From the NCBI GenBank assembly GCA_964477875.1, contig CAYZFR010000090.1:1-15457 (forward strand): 15,457 bases of DNA, written 5' to 3'. How positions within the stretch are numbered: position 1 is the first letter of the stretch; each line of letters starts with the position of its first letter. Position numbers and translations under genes: made by a program. Under the pieces are notes generated by a model. That model was not told the DNA's origin. It did not search any database and saw only the letters and a list, made by a program, of their open reading frames with translations. Source of the stretch: Kuafuiihalomonas sp964477875 (lineage in GTDB: Bacteria > Myxococcota > Kuafuiibacteriia > Kuafuiibacteriales > Kuafuiibacteriaceae). Below are positions 6,477 through 13,115 of the stretch, piece after piece.

Positions 6477-7015
6477 ATTTACCCAACGTCCTCACCCTGG
6501 CCCGGGTGCTGGCGGTACCGGTCTTGATGGGGGTGCTCTCGGCGGGGGCCGACGTGTCCGCCCTCGTCCTCTTCGTGGTCGCCGCGGTGACGGACTTTTT
6601 TGACGGCGCGCTGGCTCGCCGATGGAATCAGGTCACGCAGTTCGGTCAGTTCGTCGACCCTCTGGCCGACAAACTGTTGCTGCTGGGCGTCCTCGTCGTG
6701 CTCCAGGACCTGGGCCGGGTTTCGGTGTGGATCGTGTTTCTGCTCCTCAGCCGTGAACTGGCGGTCACCACCCTCCGGGTGCTCGCGATGGGCAAGGGGC
6801 TCGTGGTGGCGGCGGGACCTCTGGGCAAGGCCAAGACGGCGACCCAAATGGTCGGGCTCGGGGCTCTGATCTTGGACCGTGCGGTCCCGATCGGTCCGAT
6901 TCGCATCGACTTTGCCCTCCTCGGCACAGGGGTGATCGGCCTGGCTGCGGTGCTCTCCTGGGTATCCGGGTTCGTCTACTTGCGGTCGGTCTGGAAGCAG
7001 GCGGGGGCCGCTTGA
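6473..7015 (+). CDS. pgsA: CDP-diacylglycerol--glycerol-3-phosphate 3-phosphatidyltransferase
   Basis: 180 residues from the GTG at 6473 (GTGA overlap with the previous stop), preceded by a purine-rich GGAGGGGAGAGG ribosome binding site at about 6460-6471. The CDP-alcohol phosphotransferase signature D-x2-DG-x2-AR-x8-G-x3-D-x3-D is complete at residues 41-66 (DFFDGALARR ... GQFVDPLAD). It also has the typical N-terminus LPNVLTLARVLAVPVLM and several hydrophobic membrane helices. PgsA condenses CDP-diacylglycerol with glycerol-3-phosphate to phosphatidylglycerophosphate, the committed step to phosphatidylglycerol and cardiolipin. Other CDP-alcohol transferases such as Pss are possible, but the N-terminal motif, length and SRELAVTTLRVLA segment favour PgsA. 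Its stop codon forms part of a TTGACA box ahead of tRNA-Gly. Confidence 0.93.
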   Translation: MNLPNVLTLARVLAVPVLMGVLSAGADVSALVLFVVAAVTDFFDGALARRWNQVTQFGQFVDPLADKLLLLGVLVVLQDLGRVSVWIVFLLLSRELAVTTLRVLAMGKGLVVAAGPLGKAKTATQMVGLGALILDRAVPIGPIRIDFALLGTGVIGLAAVLSWVSGFVYLRSVWKQAGAA

Positions 7016-7040
7016 CAGGCCTCCGCGGCTGAGGCATCTC
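7012..7040 (+). promoter_or_regulatory. Possible promoter of tRNA-Gly overlapping the pgsA stop
   Basis: A perfect -35 hexamer TTGACA (7012-7017) includes the pgsA TGA. Seventeen bases later is CATCTC (7035-7040), a poor -10 match. Transcription would start about 6 bases before the tRNA. The -35 is good and the spacing right, but the weak -10 lowers confidence; the tRNA could also be co-transcribed with pgsA. Confidence 0.35.
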
Positions 7041-7052
7041 CCTTCGCCCGAC

Positions 7053-7124
<72 letters not shown>

Positions 7125-7190
7125 ATTGCCACCCGCCTTCGTCTCCCCCGGTCTGGCGCTTCGGAAGGAATCTAGACATTCTCGCGCACC

Positions 7191-9356
7191 GTGGGGCCCG
7201 AGGCATCCTCATTGGCTCCGGCGCTCGAAGCCGGGACCCGGGTGGCCGACCGGTACGCCATCGAGCGCCTGTTGGGTCGCGGCGCGATGGGCTTTGTCTA
7301 CCACGCCGTCCACGTCGAGCTCGAGCGGCCGGTAGCGCTGAAGGTCCTGAAGAATCTGGAGTCCAGGGACGCGATCCTCTTGCGGCGTTTTCGACGGGAG
7401 GCCCAGACCGCGGCCCGCCTGGATCATCCGAACACGGTTCGGGTTCTCGACTTCGGCGAGGACTGGCGAGGCTTCCTCTATCTGGTGATGGAGTACGTCC
7501 CGGCTCTGTCCCTGGCCTCCGTCCTGCGCCAGGAGGGAAGGCTGTCCTGGGACCGGGTGCTCCGGCTCTGGATCCAGGTCGCCGAGGCCCTCCAGGCCGC
7601 CCACGACTGCGGTGTCATCCACCGGGACATCAAGCCGTCCAACATCCTCCTCGTCCAGCACCCAAACGACACCGAGACGGCGAAGATCTGCGACTTCGGC
7701 CTCGCCAAGTTCTCCTCTGATCATCTCGATCCCGAGGCGACTGGAGACCCGACGTGGAAGGCGGCCGGCACGCCGGTCTACATGGCCCCAGAGCAGGCCG
7801 TTGGAGACCCGCTCGACGGCCGCGCCGACATCTACGCCAGCGGCGTGATGGCGTTTCAACTGATCGAAGGCAAGCCCCCGTTCATGGCCGAGACTTCGGC
7901 CAGGATCCTGATGGCCCACGTCTCCGAGCCTGTGCCCGCGATACACAGCGCGCCGGTGGAAGTGCAGGCGCTCATACACGACTGCATGGCCAAAGACTTG
8001 GACGAACGGGTCCCCGACGGCCAGAGCCTCGCTCAGCGATGCCGCACCATCCTGGAACAGGCGGGCAGGCCTCGTCCTCCCACGCCGGTGTCGGCGCCGG
8101 TCCAAGACCTGGTCAATCCCCAGCCGATGGGGCCGAAGACGCCCCCGGAGAACCTGCCCCTCGACGCGCTGGAGCCCATTCCGGCCGCGCCGGAGGTGCA
8201 GACGCCCGCGTCCGAGAACTCGATCGAGGCGCTCGTGAACTTGGCCGTCGAAGAGGCGGCGAAAGAGGCGAGCTCGGACCTGTCGAACTCCAAGGACCTG
8301 CGGATCGAGGGCCTCGACACCCGCCGTCACTCCGAGGCTGTCGCCGAGCGGGCGGCCTACATGTACACCCACTTCGGGATCACCTACGAGCCGTACGAAG
8401 GCGCGTTCCCGTTCTGGGCCCGCGACCCGCGGGGCGAGCTGCTCGGCCCCATGAAGCGCAGCGACCTGTGGCTGGTGATGCAAAAGTGCGCCGAGCTCCA
8501 GATAGCGGATCGACTCCTGGTCTCGGCCGACAAGGAGAAGTGGGTGTCGGCCCACGAATTCGTTCGTTGGATCGGTCAAGAGAGCTTGCTGGACGCGATG
8601 ATGGCCTCGCTCGCGCCGGCTCGGGCATCGTCGGCTCCGCGGCTCCGGGGGCAGCTCCAGCGCTGCGGACCCATTCGCGTCTTGGCCCAGGCGGGACGAG
8701 GGCGGGTGTCCGGGCGTCTCGTCTTCGTCCACGAGAGCTTCGGTCACGGCGACCGCTTGGAGGTACATCTGGTCAACGGTCGGCCGACCTTCGTCTACAG
8801 CTCGGATCCCTCGCTTCAGATCCCGGAGCTGATGGTCGAGAAGGGCCTTCTGCCTCGCGACCGCCTGGAGGGGGCCGTCCATCAGTGTCTCCGTGAGGAG
8901 CGCTCCCTGGAGGCGACGATCGCCGATGAGGTGGGCATCGAGGTCGGGCCATGGCGGAACGCCCTCATGAAGCAGCGCCTGGGCCGGCTGCTGCGGTGGA
9001 CGGCGGGCCGCTTCATGCTCGACGAGCAGACGCTCCCCGCAGCTACCCGCCCTTTCGCCGAGTCCCTGCTGAGTGCGTGCAAGGAGCTCGCCTATCGCGC
9101 GCTGCCCGAGGACCAGCTCCGGCTACAGCTGGCGCCGTTCCTTGGCCATCCGCCCCGGCCGACCGAGCATCTCCGAGCGGGCCTGGTGGACCTCCGTTTG
9201 ACCCAGGCCCAGGCGCAGCTGCTTCACCGGCTCTTCAAGGCGAGGCGGCTCGGCGAAGCTGTCGACGCCGAGCCCCAGAATGCGCGCATGGCGATGGCGC
9301 TCTTGTATGTGCTCGTCGAGGCCGACCTGTTGTTCAAGCCCGGCTCGCCGGCGTGA
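7191..9356 (+). CDS. Ser/Thr protein kinase with GYF_2-like and DUF4388-like C-terminal regions
   Basis: 721 residues. Residues 22-290 form a complete Hanks-type kinase: Gly-rich loop GRGAMG (29-34), ATP-binding Lys51 in VALK, Glu70, catalytic HRDIKPSN (144-151), DFG (168-170), activation-segment GTPVYMAPEQ (193-202) and D213. Residues about 291-385 are a Pro/Ala/Glu-rich linker. Residues about 405-465 (FWARDPRGELLGPMKRSDL ... VSADKEKW) resemble the GYF_2 fold. From about 485 to the end the pattern GRVSGRLVFVHE, VHLVNGRPTFVYSSD and IPELMVEKGLLPRDRLEGAV matches DUF4388/PATAN-like regulatory domains common in myxobacteria. No transmembrane helix is seen, so it is soluble. The GTG at 7191 lacks a ribosome binding site; TTG at 7212 has CGAGG eight bases upstream and may be the true start. 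The substrate is unknown. Confidence 0.9.
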   Translation: MGPEASSLAPALEAGTRVADRYAIERLLGRGAMGFVYHAVHVELERPVALKVLKNLESRDAILLRRFRREAQTAARLDHPNTVRVLDFGEDWRGFLYLVMEYVPALSLASVLRQEGRLSWDRVLRLWIQVAEALQAAHDCGVIHRDIKPSNILLVQHPNDTETAKICDFGLAKFSSDHLDPEATGDPTWKAAGTPVYMAPEQAVGDPLDGRADIYASGVMAFQLIEGKPPFMAETSARILMAHVSEPVPAIHSAPVEVQALIHDCMAKDLDERVPDGQSLAQRCRTILEQAGRPRPPTPVSAPVQDLVNPQPMGPKTPPENLPLDALEPIPAAPEVQTPASENSIEALVNLAVEEAAKEASSDLSNSKDLRIEGLDTRRHSEAVAERAAYMYTHFGITYEPYEGAFPFWARDPRGELLGPMKRSDLWLVMQKCAELQIADRLLVSADKEKWVSAHEFVRWIGQESLLDAMMASLAPARASSAPRLRGQLQRCGPIRVLAQAGRGRVSGRLVFVHESFGHGDRLEVHLVNGRPTFVYSSDPSLQIPELMVEKGLLPRDRLEGAVHQCLREERSLEATIADEVGIEVGPWRNALMKQRLGRLLRWTAGRFMLDEQTLPAATRPFAESLLSACKELAYRALPEDQLRLQLAPFLGHPPRPTEHLRAGLVDLRLTQAQAQLLHRLFKARRLGEAVDAEPQNARMAMALLYVLVEADLLFKPGSPA

Positions 9357-10107
9357 AGAGCACCTCCCGGACCGCGTCGAAGCAAAGACGGTGATGGGGA
9401 CAGGGGCCGTAGCGCCGGAGGGCCTCCCGGTGCTCCGGCACGCCGTAGCCCTTGTGCCTTCGAAAGCCGTATTGCGGATACATGGCGTCCAGCCTCCGCA
9501 TCAGGCGGTCTCGGGTCGTCTTGGCGAGCACGGACGCCGCGGCGACCGACAGGCTCTTGGCGTCGGCCTTCACGACGCCGACCTGGGGACCTCGAAAGCC
9601 CGGCACGGTCCGGGCGTCCACGAGGAGGCGCTCGGGCCCGGGTCGAAGGCCCGCCACCGCCCGTCGCATGGCGAGGAGGCCGGCGTGGTGAAGATTCAAG
9701 CGAGCGATGTCGAGCGGGCTCGCCCCCGCGACGCACCAGGCGATGGCGTGGGCCTTGACCCGCTCGGCCAAGGCCTCACGTTGGGTCTCGTCGAGGAGCT
9801 TGGAGTCGTCGAGGCCCGACAGGTCGGCGCCGGGCTCGAGGACGACGGCTGCGGCCACCACGGGACCGGCCCAGGGGCTCATGCCGGCCTCGTCGACGCC
9901 GGCCATTCGCGCTCCTCGAGCATGCTGGCGGTCGAAGGCTCGAAGTGTGTCACGACGCCGCGCGGCCTCGGCCCTCCGTCGATCCAGGCGCTCTCTCTGC
10001 TCCAGCAGTCTTCGGGCGCCGACTCGGGGATCGTTCCGCAGAAGCTCGCGCAGCGCCTCGGTGAGGGGCTCGTCCCGGTTGATGAGCCGGTCTCGCAGGT
10101 CGAACAA
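9334..10107 (-). CDS. rnhB: Ribonuclease HII with altered GRG motif
   Basis: RNase HII cuts RNA in RNA-DNA hybrids and starts removal of single ribonucleotides from DNA. With the TTG at 10107 as start (GAGG seven bases upstream) the product is 257 residues, matching Bacillus-type RNase HII. That type also has the N-terminal 'NDPR' helical region, here about residues 27-67. Catalytic residues are present: D72-E73 in AGVDEAG, D164 in LLVDA and D182 in KADAKSLS. DSKLL (101-105), SVLAKTTRDR (192-201) and YGFRRHKGYGVPEH (213-226) are typical. The conserved GRG after DEAG/DEVG is replaced by G75-M76-S77. GTG codons at 10113 and 10131 are alternative starts. The 3' end overlaps the kinase 3' end by 23 bp, tail to tail. 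Confidence 0.92.
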   Translation of the reverse strand: MFDLRDRLINRDEPLTEALRELLRNDPRVGARRLLEQRERLDRRRAEAARRRDTLRAFDRQHARGARMAGVDEAGMSPWAGPVVAAAVVLEPGADLSGLDDSKLLDETQREALAERVKAHAIAWCVAGASPLDIARLNLHHAGLLAMRRAVAGLRPGPERLLVDARTVPGFRGPQVGVVKADAKSLSVAAASVLAKTTRDRLMRRLDAMYPQYGFRRHKGYGVPEHREALRRYGPCPHHRLCFDAVREVLFTPASRA

Positions 10108-10256
10108 GCGCACGCCTCGACCCAAGCCCACACCGGACGGGCGCTCAAGTCGTCCAAACGCGTGAGAAGTTGTCGTTTTCTTCTCCAGGTCGCCAAGCCC
10201 CGCGGTAGAAGCAGGGGCTTTCCTAGGTGGGTACACGCTTGCTAGTCGACCCAAAG
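10108..10256. other. Divergent intergenic region between rnhB and FG-GAP lipoprotein 1, with two hairpin-forming repeats
   Basis: This short region must carry the promoters for both genes. It contains GAGAAG (10164-10169) with CTTCTC (10180-10185), and AAGCCCC (10195-10201) with GGGGCTT (10214-10220). Neither has the T-run of an intrinsic terminator. The T-rich stretch near 10170-10185 is the most AT-rich part and is a candidate promoter area, but no clear -35/-10 pair was found. Confidence 0.4.
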
Positions 10257-13115
10257 ATGACGACCCGACTGGGCTTCCTCGCGTTCCTGCTCGTCCCGGC
10301 CGCATGCAGCGGCCCCGAATCTCCCGAGGCGGGCAGGAGCGACCTGGGACCGGGGGCGTACGGCGACCTGGGGCCGCCGGACTGCCTTGCCCTCGAAGAG
10401 GGCGCGGCCTGCGATGATGGTGATCCGTGCACGACGGATGACGCGTGTAGTGAAGACCTTTGCGTTGGAGCTCCGTTGGAGTGCCCGGACGACCTCGCTT
10501 CCTGCCGGGTTGGCGTGTGCGAGCAGGGCGCGTGCACGCTGGTGACGGCGGCCGACGAGACGCCCTGCGACGATGGAGACGCCTGCACCAGGACCGACGT
10601 TTGCGTGGCCGGTCAGTGCGAGGGCAGAGACGAGCTGAGCTGTGACGGGAGCACGACCTGCGTCGTGGGCAGCTGCAATCCCGAGACCGGAGAATGCGAG
10701 GGCACGCCCGAGCGCGATGGGAAGCCCTGCGAGAACGCCTGCGTCTTCAACGGGAGCTGCCAGGCCGGGACTTGCGTAGGCATCCCGAACACGTGCCCCA
10801 CCGGTTTCAGCTGCCGCGAGCTGGTTGGCTGCGACCCGGTCGTGGGCTGCGTCTACGATACGGCGGAAGACGGGACCAGCTGCGACGACGAATCCCTGTG
10901 CACCTTGGCCGACCGCTGCGAAGCCGGCCAGTGCGTCGGGGACACGTTCAGCTGCCCGGAACCGCCCACCTGCTTCGAGGCCTACTGTGATCCCGAGGTC
11001 GGCTGCGTGGAAGAGCAGCTCGAAGATGGGACCGAGTGCGAAGACGACGACCTGTGCACGGTCATGACCGAGTGCCAGGCCGGTGTTTGCGAGTCCTTGG
11101 TCGACGTGCAGTGCGCGCAGCTGCCCTGCATGCTCGACAATGCCTGCAATCCGGAGACGGGGTCCTGCGAACCCGAATACCTGCCGCAAGGAACAGCCTG
11201 CAGCGACGGCAACCTCTGCACCGAGGGTGAGTTCTGCGACAATGACGACTGCCGCAATGGGGAGAAGCCGCCCTTCAGCGAGATGCGCTGTGCGGACGGC
11301 GTGTGCTTCAGCGAGGTCTCTGGCCAGGCCGGCATCAGCTTCGGAAACAGCGGCGGTCGAGCGCGGCACAACCACGCCTCCATGGGCGCCTTCGGAGACT
11401 TCGACGGCGACGACGACCTCGACATCCTCTTGGTGTCGGAGATCGAGGGACCCGAGCTGTACCGAAACGACGGCGCTGGAGTCTTCACCGACCGGACCGC
11501 ATTCGCAGACTTCACTCCGGTCAAGACCTCCACCGGGACCGTTCAGGGCCTGGCGATGGGGGACTACGACAATGACGGGGATCTGGACCTGTACTTCTCG
11601 ACCGACGGACCCAACTTCCTGCTGCGAAACGACGGCACCGGCGTCTTCACCGACGTGACGGCGACGGCGGGGGTCGACTTCAGCGTGTGGACGGTGGGGG
11701 CGACCTTCGGGGACTACGACGGGGACGGGTACCTGGACCTCTACGTCGCGGGCTACATCTTTGGTCCTAATAGCCGCTACCCGAACCACATCGGCCGAAC
11801 CAACAAGCTCTTCCACAACGAAGGCGATGGGACCTTCACCGACGTCACCGCCACCCTCGGCGTGGGCGGGCACGGCACGACGCCTGGCACCACCTTGGTC
11901 ACCGCCATCACCGACTTCGACAGCGATGGCGATATGGACCTGATGGACTGCAACGACTTCGGCCAGACGGTGGTGGCGAACAAGGCCTACGAGAACGACG
12001 GCAGCGGCAACTTCACCGAGGTCAGCGCAATGAAGGGCCTGGACTCCGACATGTTCTGCATGGGGATTGCGATCAGCGACTACGACCGCGACGGCGATCT
12101 CGACTATTACCACACCAACATCGGTCGCCACGAGCTCATGGAGAACCGCGGCTCTCTCGGTTTCCGTGACGTCGCGGGCACCATGGGCGTGAAGCTGCAG
12201 CAAGACGACTGCGTCCCCTCACTGTTCGCGGCGGGTTGGGGGACGGTCTTTGAAGACTTCGACAACGACGGCTGGCAGGACCTGTTCGTCTCCAACGGCT
12301 ACATCATCGCCGCCCAGTCCATCGACAACGCGCAGAAGTCGGAGAACAAGCTGATGCTCAACCAGCTCGGGGTGGCGCCGGGCACGGCCTTCTTGGACGC
12401 TTCTCGGAGCGCGCGAATCGCGACCGACGAGATGTCGCGCGGCGTGGTAGCGGCCGACTTCGACCGGGACGGCGACGTCGATCTCCTGGTCAGCAACATG
12501 GAGGCCAAGGTCGAGTTGCTTCAGAACGACCTCTCCAACTCGAACCACTGGCTGATCATCGCTCTCGACGGCCGGGTCTCGAACCGAGACGGTGTAGGGG
12601 CGAAGGTGTTCGCCGAGACCCCCGATGGCACTCTGCTCCGGGAGCTCGGCACTTCACCCTCCTACCTCGGCCCAGCCACACCGGAAGCCCACTTCGGCTT
12701 GGGGAGCCAAACCGAAGCAGACATCGTCGTCGAGTGGCCTTCCGGATTCGAGCAGCGAATGGTCGAGGTGTCGGAGGGGGGCGTGGTCCACATCGTCGAG
12801 TCTCGGATCGCCTTCGACGGACATACGGCCCCGGCCAGCGTGAGCGCGGGTCAGGACATGCCGGTGACCGTGGACTACAGCGAGCAGGCGGGCATCGCGA
12901 CCACCGTTCGCGTGCGGGTCGACCTGCAGGAGGCCGACGGCACCTTGGTCGAGCAATACGAGCAGAGCTTGCCGCTCGCGGCCTCGGCGAGCGGAAGCGC
13001 GAGCTTCGACGTCGCCATCCCGGCTGGCGCCTTGGGACCCATGCGCCTCTTCATCGAGGTCGAGGACTTCGGAGCCTTCGATCAGTGGATTCACCCGTTT
13101 ACCGTCACGCCCTGA
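10257..13115 (+). CDS. Lipoprotein with Cys-rich repeats, seven FG-GAP/VCBS motifs and ASPIC/UnbV domain (CRTAC1-like), copy 1
   Basis: 952 residues from the ATG at 10257; GTG at 10227 would add ten residues including an Asp in the signal n-region, so the ATG is preferred. The signal peptide ends in LLVPAAC, lipid Cys17, then Ser. Residues about 43-352 hold some 47 Cys in six units of the pattern C-x5-C-T-x4-C-x4-C (one degenerate), each followed by a second Cys-pair module such as SCNPETGEC. Calcium-binding D-x-D-x-D-G-x-x-D loops of FG-GAP/VCBS blades begin at about residues 381, 436, 486, 553, 608, 667 and 734, consistent with a seven-blade beta-propeller. Residues 763-848 (HWLIIALDGRVSNRDGVGAKV ... 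VVEWPSGFEQ) match ASPIC/UnbV. Residues 849-952 form an extra beta-rich domain. It is probably exposed on the cell surface; ligand unknown. Confidence 0.9.
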   Translation: MTTRLGFLAFLLVPAACSGPESPEAGRSDLGPGAYGDLGPPDCLALEEGAACDDGDPCTTDDACSEDLCVGAPLECPDDLASCRVGVCEQGACTLVTAADETPCDDGDACTRTDVCVAGQCEGRDELSCDGSTTCVVGSCNPETGECEGTPERDGKPCENACVFNGSCQAGTCVGIPNTCPTGFSCRELVGCDPVVGCVYDTAEDGTSCDDESLCTLADRCEAGQCVGDTFSCPEPPTCFEAYCDPEVGCVEEQLEDGTECEDDDLCTVMTECQAGVCESLVDVQCAQLPCMLDNACNPETGSCEPEYLPQGTACSDGNLCTEGEFCDNDDCRNGEKPPFSEMRCADGVCFSEVSGQAGISFGNSGGRARHNHASMGAFGDFDGDDDLDILLVSEIEGPELYRNDGAGVFTDRTAFADFTPVKTSTGTVQGLAMGDYDNDGDLDLYFSTDGPNFLLRNDGTGVFTDVTATAGVDFSVWTVGATFGDYDGDGYLDLYVAGYIFGPNSRYPNHIGRTNKLFHNEGDGTFTDVTATLGVGGHGTTPGTTLVTAITDFDSDGDMDLMDCNDFGQTVVANKAYENDGSGNFTEVSAMKGLDSDMFCMGIAISDYDRDGDLDYYHTNIGRHELMENRGSLGFRDVAGTMGVKLQQDDCVPSLFAAGWGTVFEDFDNDGWQDLFVSNGYIIAAQSIDNAQKSENKLMLNQLGVAPGTAFLDASRSARIATDEMSRGVVAADFDRDGDVDLLVSNMEAKVELLQNDLSNSNHWLIIALDGRVSNRDGVGAKVFAETPDGTLLRELGTSPSYLGPATPEAHFGLGSQTEADIVVEWPSGFEQRMVEVSEGGVVHIVESRIAFDGHTAPASVSAGQDMPVTVDYSEQAGIATTVRVRVDLQEADGTLVEQYEQSLPLAASASGSASFDVAIPAGALGPMRLFIEVEDFGAFDQWIHPFTVTP

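Noticed and set aside
7209..8882. 557-residue open frame on the minus strand opposite the kinase
   Set aside because: It lies wholly within a kinase gene with all catalytic motifs intact; its His/Arg/Gly/Val-rich translation has no domain.
10380..11310. Repetitive DNA, considered as a CRISPR or tandem repeat array
   Set aside because: The repetition is at the protein level (Cys-rich units), with varied codons and no identical direct repeats or unique spacers.
10242..12203. 653-residue open frame on the minus strand opposite lipoprotein copy 1
   Set aside because: Same cause: it mirrors the Asp/Cys-rich repeats and has no independent motif.
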